Shown here: in pieces, positions 61,035 to 64,000 of the stretch
Layout: every line of letters begins with the position of its first letter
Position numbering within the stretch: position 1 is the stretch's first letter
DNA from: Clostridiales bacterium
GTDB lineage: Bacteria; Bacillota; Clostridia; Oscillospirales; Acutalibacteraceae
Direction: 5' to 3'
NCBI GenBank assembly: GCA_021199275.1
Contig: JAJQIJ010000003.1
Location: 1-64,000 of the forward strand
DNA length: 64,000 nucleotides
Notes under the pieces: model-generated
The model's database searches: none
What the model was told of the DNA's origin: nothing
What the model saw: only the letters and a program-made list of their open reading frames with translations
Translations under genes and position numbers: made by a program

Positions 61035-61610
61035 TTATATTTTAAAAAGCCTTTTCTCTGTGCATATATAGTCAACGCTGATATCATGCGCCTCTCGCGG
61101 CAAAAAGCGCCTTACAAGTTCATTATAGCACATGCCCACTGAATTTGATGTACTGTTTGTTAATTTTTCAAGAAATCTGTCATAATAACCGCCGCCGTAC
61201 CCAAGGCGTGCGCCGTTTTTGTCAAACGCAATTGCCGGAACAACAACAAGCGCATGCGAATAGTCGCGCACCCTGGCACAGGCATGCACATCTGGCGCAG
61301 GAATTCCAAACGCGCCCGGCTTTATGTCCGAAAGGCCGGCAATATAATAAAATTCCATGTCAGCGCCACCGGGCATGCACACAGGCAGCGCAATTTTTTT
61401 CTTGGCGCCCAGCGCGGCTTCAATAATGGAAACAGTGCCCATTTCAAAGCCCACCGAATAATAGCAAAGCACCTGCTCTGCCGCAGCATAAATTTCTGAG
61501 CTCAACAAATTTTCAGCGGCTGCGGCGGATTTTTTGCCCGGCTCTGACACGTCTGCGCGCAGCTTTTTATAATATGCGCGCAGCCGCGCCTTTTCGTCTT
61601 TTATCTGCAT
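61035..61610 (-). CDS. 5-formyltetrahydrofolate cyclo-ligase
   Basis: 191 residues; basic N-terminus DEKARLRAYYKKLRADV and the signature ARLGYGGGYYDRFLEKL. It returns 5-formyl-THF to 5,10-methenyl-THF using ATP. Its ATG lies 10 bp inside the preceding gene, so both are in one unit. Confidence 0.95.
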   Translation of the reverse strand: MQIKDEKARLRAYYKKLRADVSEPGKKSAAAAENLLSSEIYAAAEQVLCYYSVGFEMGTVSIIEAALGAKKKIALPVCMPGGADMEFYYIAGLSDIKPGAFGIPAPDVHACARVRDYSHALVVVPAIAFDKNGARLGYGGGYYDRFLEKLTNSTSNSVGMCYNELVRRFLPREAHDISVDYICTEKRLFKI

Positions 61611-62140
61611 TGAATCTGACTTTTAACTGTTTGAGCCGCTTCGTCTCCAATCAGCTCTTTAATTATTTCAATTCCGAAATCAACAGCAACTCCCGCGCCC
61701 TTGGCAGTTATAAAGTCGCCGTCTTTAACTATAAAATCGCTTGAAATTTCCGCCCCGTCAAGAGCGCATTCAAACCCCGGGTAGCAAATTGCCTTTTTGC
61801 CCCTTAAAAGCCCCTTTTTGCCCAGAATAGACGGTGCGGCGCAGATTGCCGCAATAAGCGCGCCGGTGCAAACGGCGTCATCAATAACGCTTTGCACAAG
61901 GGGCGACTTTTCAAGGTTTATAACGCCCTGTGCGCCGCCGGGCAAAATGATTGCGTCAACATTTTCAAATTTGAACTCGTCTGCCGTGACGTCAGCTTCA
62001 ACATTTATGCCGCAAGAAGATGTCACGCTTTTTGAATAAACGCCCACCGTTAAAACATCTATCTTGGCGCGGCGCAGCATGTCAATAGGCGCCATGGCTT
62101 CAACTATTTCAAACCCGTCTGCCAAAAATAAATAAACCAT
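61601..62140 (-). CDS. DJ-1/PfpI family protein
   Basis: 179 residues from ATG 62140 (AAAGG 10 nt upstream; a TTG three codons earlier is too close to it). Nucleophile elbow AAICAAPSILGKKGLL with the reactive Cys, and Glu in DGFEIVEAMAPIDMLRRA. The family includes deglycase-like and chaperone proteins and ThiJ-type proteins. The exact role is not known. Confidence 0.9.
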   Translation of the reverse strand: MVYLFLADGFEIVEAMAPIDMLRRAKIDVLTVGVYSKSVTSSCGINVEADVTADEFKFENVDAIILPGGAQGVINLEKSPLVQSVIDDAVCTGALIAAICAAPSILGKKGLLRGKKAICYPGFECALDGAEISSDFIVKDGDFITAKGAGVAVDFGIEIIKELIGDEAAQTVKSQIQCR

Positions 62141-62179
62141 AATGTTCAAACCTTTCTGTTTTAAGTCAAGCTAATTGAC

Positions 62180-62668
62180 TTATCTAAAATAAAACATAGC
62201 TGTCAGCACGTTAAGGCGCGAGCCTTCAAACAAGTCCTGCGTTATTTCTTTATTTTCAAAAAAGGTAATATTTTTTTTAACCTCTTCGCCGCAGAGCTTT
62301 TCTTCAAAGCCCATTTCGGCATAGTATTTTTTAAGCTGTTCGTCAGCCGGAATAAGGCACAAAAAACCGCCCGCACATTTTTTTGCTTCGCTTATAAGGG
62401 CTGCGGCAAAGCCGCGCCTTCTGTATTTTTCATCTGTGCACACAGCATAAACATATTTGCCCCTTTGGGCTTTGAATTCGCAGTCAATAAGAAACAGCAT
62501 GGAAACAATTTTATTTTCAGAAAATACCGCCAGCACGCTTTTGTGCCTGCATTTTTCAATAAAGCTGCGCACATATTCACAGCTGTCGCCAAAAGCGCTG
62601 TGCCAAAGAGACGCGATTTGAAGCTGCTGCTCCTGCGGGTCAATTTCTTTAACCTTTATATATTGCAC
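62180..62668 (-). CDS. GNAT-family N-acetyltransferase
   Basis: 162 residues from GTG 62668 (AAGGAAA upstream), overlapping the DUF2156 gene by 20 bp. The acetyl-CoA loop is DEKYRRRGFAAALISEA. Earlier in-frame codons belong to the overlapping gene. The acceptor is unknown; pairing with a DUF2156 protein, itself of the GNAT fold, is common in Clostridia. Confidence 0.85.
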   Translation of the reverse strand: MQYIKVKEIDPQEQQLQIASLWHSAFGDSCEYVRSFIEKCRHKSVLAVFSENKIVSMLFLIDCEFKAQRGKYVYAVCTDEKYRRRGFAAALISEAKKCAGGFLCLIPADEQLKKYYAEMGFEEKLCGEEVKKNITFFENKEITQDLFEGSRLNVLTAMFYFR

Positions 62669-63542
62669 TTTCCTTTTTAAGCCAAATTGCCGGGTGGTAT
62701 GACTGCTTTGCGCGCCTAAGCCCGTCAATTGCCAAGTCCTCCTCACGGTTTATATATTTATAGCCGTCTTCATAAAGCCGTTTTGCAAATTCACGGTTTA
62801 TTATTGCATATGCACCCTGCATGTCCGCCGGGGCTTTTTCAAAGTGGCAAACAAAGCATTCACTGTTCAGCCTTTCGCCGAAAGTGTAAGCTACCGGCAG
62901 CGAATTCACCCTGATAATGCCGCCCCTTAAATTGAGCGCCTCATAGTTTTGCAGCCCGGCAAGGGCGGCTTCAAATTCATAGGAATAGTCGCTCACATTG
63001 TCGCTTTTGCTTTCAATCCATTCGCAGTGCAGCTTAACGCATTCGTCAATATTAGCAGCGCTGATAGGCTCATATTGCCAGTCAGGGTAATTGCGTGTAA
63101 AATTGGCTATATGGTTTCTTTTGGAATGGTATTTTTTGCCCGAAAGCAAGGCAAGGTCTTGCGCATTATAGATATAGTCAAAATTGCCGTCGCTGCATTC
63201 ATAGTCAAAGCTGTCGCCGTAAAAGTCGCTGAGCATTTGCTTATATACCGCCGTTACGCCGTAAATGCGCGGCTTTATGCCAAGTGATTTCGCGTCTGCT
63301 ATAATTTCGTCAACAGCGGCTTTGAAATCGCCGCTGCCTATGGGCAAGGAATATTCTGTTTTGTCGCCCCTGCCCCAGCGGCAAATTATAAAACCGTCAT
63401 ATTGCGCAATAAGTGTTGAATAAGCCGTAGCCCAAATATAAACCGTGCCGAAAGTGTATTCGCAGTTCATGTTTTTCGCGCAGGCAAAAGCCTTGGCAGC
63501 CCACGGCATGTCTGAAATTTCGGGTTTTTTAAAATTTAACAT
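62649..63542 (-). CDS. DUF2156 protein (LPG synthase C-terminal-like)
   Basis: 297 residues, two GNAT-like halves. KKYHSKRNHIANFTRNYP and the C-terminal INREEDLAIDGLRRAKQSYH are the hallmarks of this family, related to the MprF aminoacyl-lipid transferase domain but without membrane helices. It probably transfers an aminoacyl or acyl group to an unknown acceptor. It ends inside the GNAT gene and begins 7 bp inside the thymidylate-kinase gene end. Confidence 0.88.
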   Translation of the reverse strand: MLNFKKPEISDMPWAAKAFACAKNMNCEYTFGTVYIWATAYSTLIAQYDGFIICRWGRGDKTEYSLPIGSGDFKAAVDEIIADAKSLGIKPRIYGVTAVYKQMLSDFYGDSFDYECSDGNFDYIYNAQDLALLSGKKYHSKRNHIANFTRNYPDWQYEPISAANIDECVKLHCEWIESKSDNVSDYSYEFEAALAGLQNYEALNLRGGIIRVNSLPVAYTFGERLNSECFVCHFEKAPADMQGAYAIINREFAKRLYEDGYKYINREEDLAIDGLRRAKQSYHPAIWLKKESAIYKG

Positions 63543-64000
63543 ATTTCCTCTTTTACAATTTTTATAATTTGAGCATTGATTTTTTCAGCGGCGTAAGGCT
63601 CTTTGCCGTCTGAACATTCAATTATGTGCCAGCCCTGTTTTCGGGCGGCGTAAATAGCGCTGCGCCGGCAGCTGTGCAAAAATTCAGTGTCGGCTTCGTG
63701 CACATCTTTTTTTCCCTCGTCACCGCAATAGCGTTTTGAAAGCAGGCGGGCGGAAATTTCCACCGGCATGTCAAGGTAAATCACAAGATTAGGCGCGGGA
63801 AGGCCTATTTTGTTATATTCAAAGTCAACGCTCCAGTCAAGATATGAATCCCATTCGCTTTGCGGCAGCTTTTCCATTTGGTAAATAAAATTAGACGTTG
63901 TATATCTGTCTGCCAAAATCAGCGTGCCATTTTCATAGTCGCTTTGCCAGCCCAGCCTGTAAGAGGCAAAGCGGTCAACTGCATAAAGCGCGCCCGCGGC
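63536..64000 (-). CDS. tmk: Thymidylate kinase (dTMP kinase), 5' end outside window
   Basis: The frame runs from the window edge (first codon GCC at 64000) for 154 codons. LYAVDRFASYRLGWQ and LADRYTTSNFIYQMEKL match the dTMP-kinase DR(Y/F) region, LVIYLDMPVEISARLLSKR the base of the LID, and AAEKINAQIIKIVKEE the C-terminus. The P-loop half is not visible. It makes dTDP from dTMP. An apparent internal start at 63916 is a TTG (Leu) codon and not a real start. Confidence 0.85.
   Translation of the reverse strand, partial: AAGALYAVDRFASYRLGWQSDYENGTLILADRYTTSNFIYQMEKLPQSEWDSYLDWSVDFEYNKIGLPAPNLVIYLDMPVEISARLLSKRYCGDEGKKDVHEADTEFLHSCRRSAIYAARKQGWHIIECSDGKEPYAAEKINAQIIKIVKEEIC

Noticed and set aside
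1..64000. CRISPR arrays, rRNA genes, restriction or toxin-antitoxin operons
   Set aside because: I looked for regularly spaced direct repeats, conserved rRNA segments and the usual gene pairs and saw none. The XRE/mini-ORF modules do not match any toxin family that I know.

Overview
The window reads as chromosomal DNA of an endospore-forming, low-to-mid GC Firmicute of the class Clostridia. An Oscillospirales-like (Ruminococcaceae or Oscillospiraceae) source is my inference from protein style, not something the sequence proves. The evidence for a spore former is direct: spoIVB, sipL-spoIVA and a hidden spoVM. Nearly all housekeeping genes lie on the minus strand. No rRNA, tRNA or CRISPR array was found.

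Layout. (1) 1-3860: the integrase-proximal end of a prophage or integrative element that continues beyond the left edge. It carries a CI-like S24 repressor and a Cro-like gene facing each other across a perfect 38-bp palindrome, an Xis-like HTH gene, a tyrosine integrase, and two tandem copies of an unusual module in which an XRE regulator converges on a 44/45-residue mini-ORF. (2) 4042-19660: a complete S10-spc-alpha ribosomal operon (rpsJ to rplQ, with secY, adk, map, infA, rpmJ and rpoA). It has its own consensus promoter, a leader of about 260 nt and a strong terminator. (3) 19753-34936: mixed housekeeping genes: a large two-domain glycosyltransferase, spoIVB, a PAP2 phosphatase, plsY-der, yceD-rpmF, pgi, a DacF-type carboxypeptidase, mtaB, a YngK-like lipoprotein and small proteins. 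(4) 34981-38300: the sipL-spoIVA spore-coat operon. (5) 38314-42137: a TetR-controlled ABC exporter with two tandem paralogous ATPases. (6) 42144-55603: a long minus-strand operon running yicC-remA-gmk-rpoZ-priA-def-fmt-yugP-rsmB-rlmN-prpC-prkC-rsgA-thiN-orf48-spoVM. Apart from missing coaBC and rpe and an inserted yugP, this is the order I know from Bacillus subtilis. (7) 55655-64000: a WYL regulator, a class B penicillin-binding protein, a U32 peptidase-mltG pair, 5-formyl-THF cyclo-ligase, a DJ-1 protein, a GNAT, a DUF2156 protein and a partial thymidylate kinase.

How the genes work together. Regions 2 and 6 carry ribosome synthesis, RNA polymerase subunits (alpha, omega), N-terminal processing (fmt, def, map), rRNA modification (rsmB, rlmN) and the PrkC/PrpC phospho-switch. 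SpoIVA, SipL and SpoVM, the three proteins of the spore-coat basement layer, are all encoded within 6 kb (42.2 to 36.5 kb), and SpoIVB, the sigma-K checkpoint protease, lies nearby. The most notable observations are the spoVM gene (27 codons, TTG start) nested in a longer false ORF, the duplicated XRE/mini-ORF module, the mirror-symmetric lysogeny switch, and a roughly 110-bp dispersed intergenic repeat present three times.
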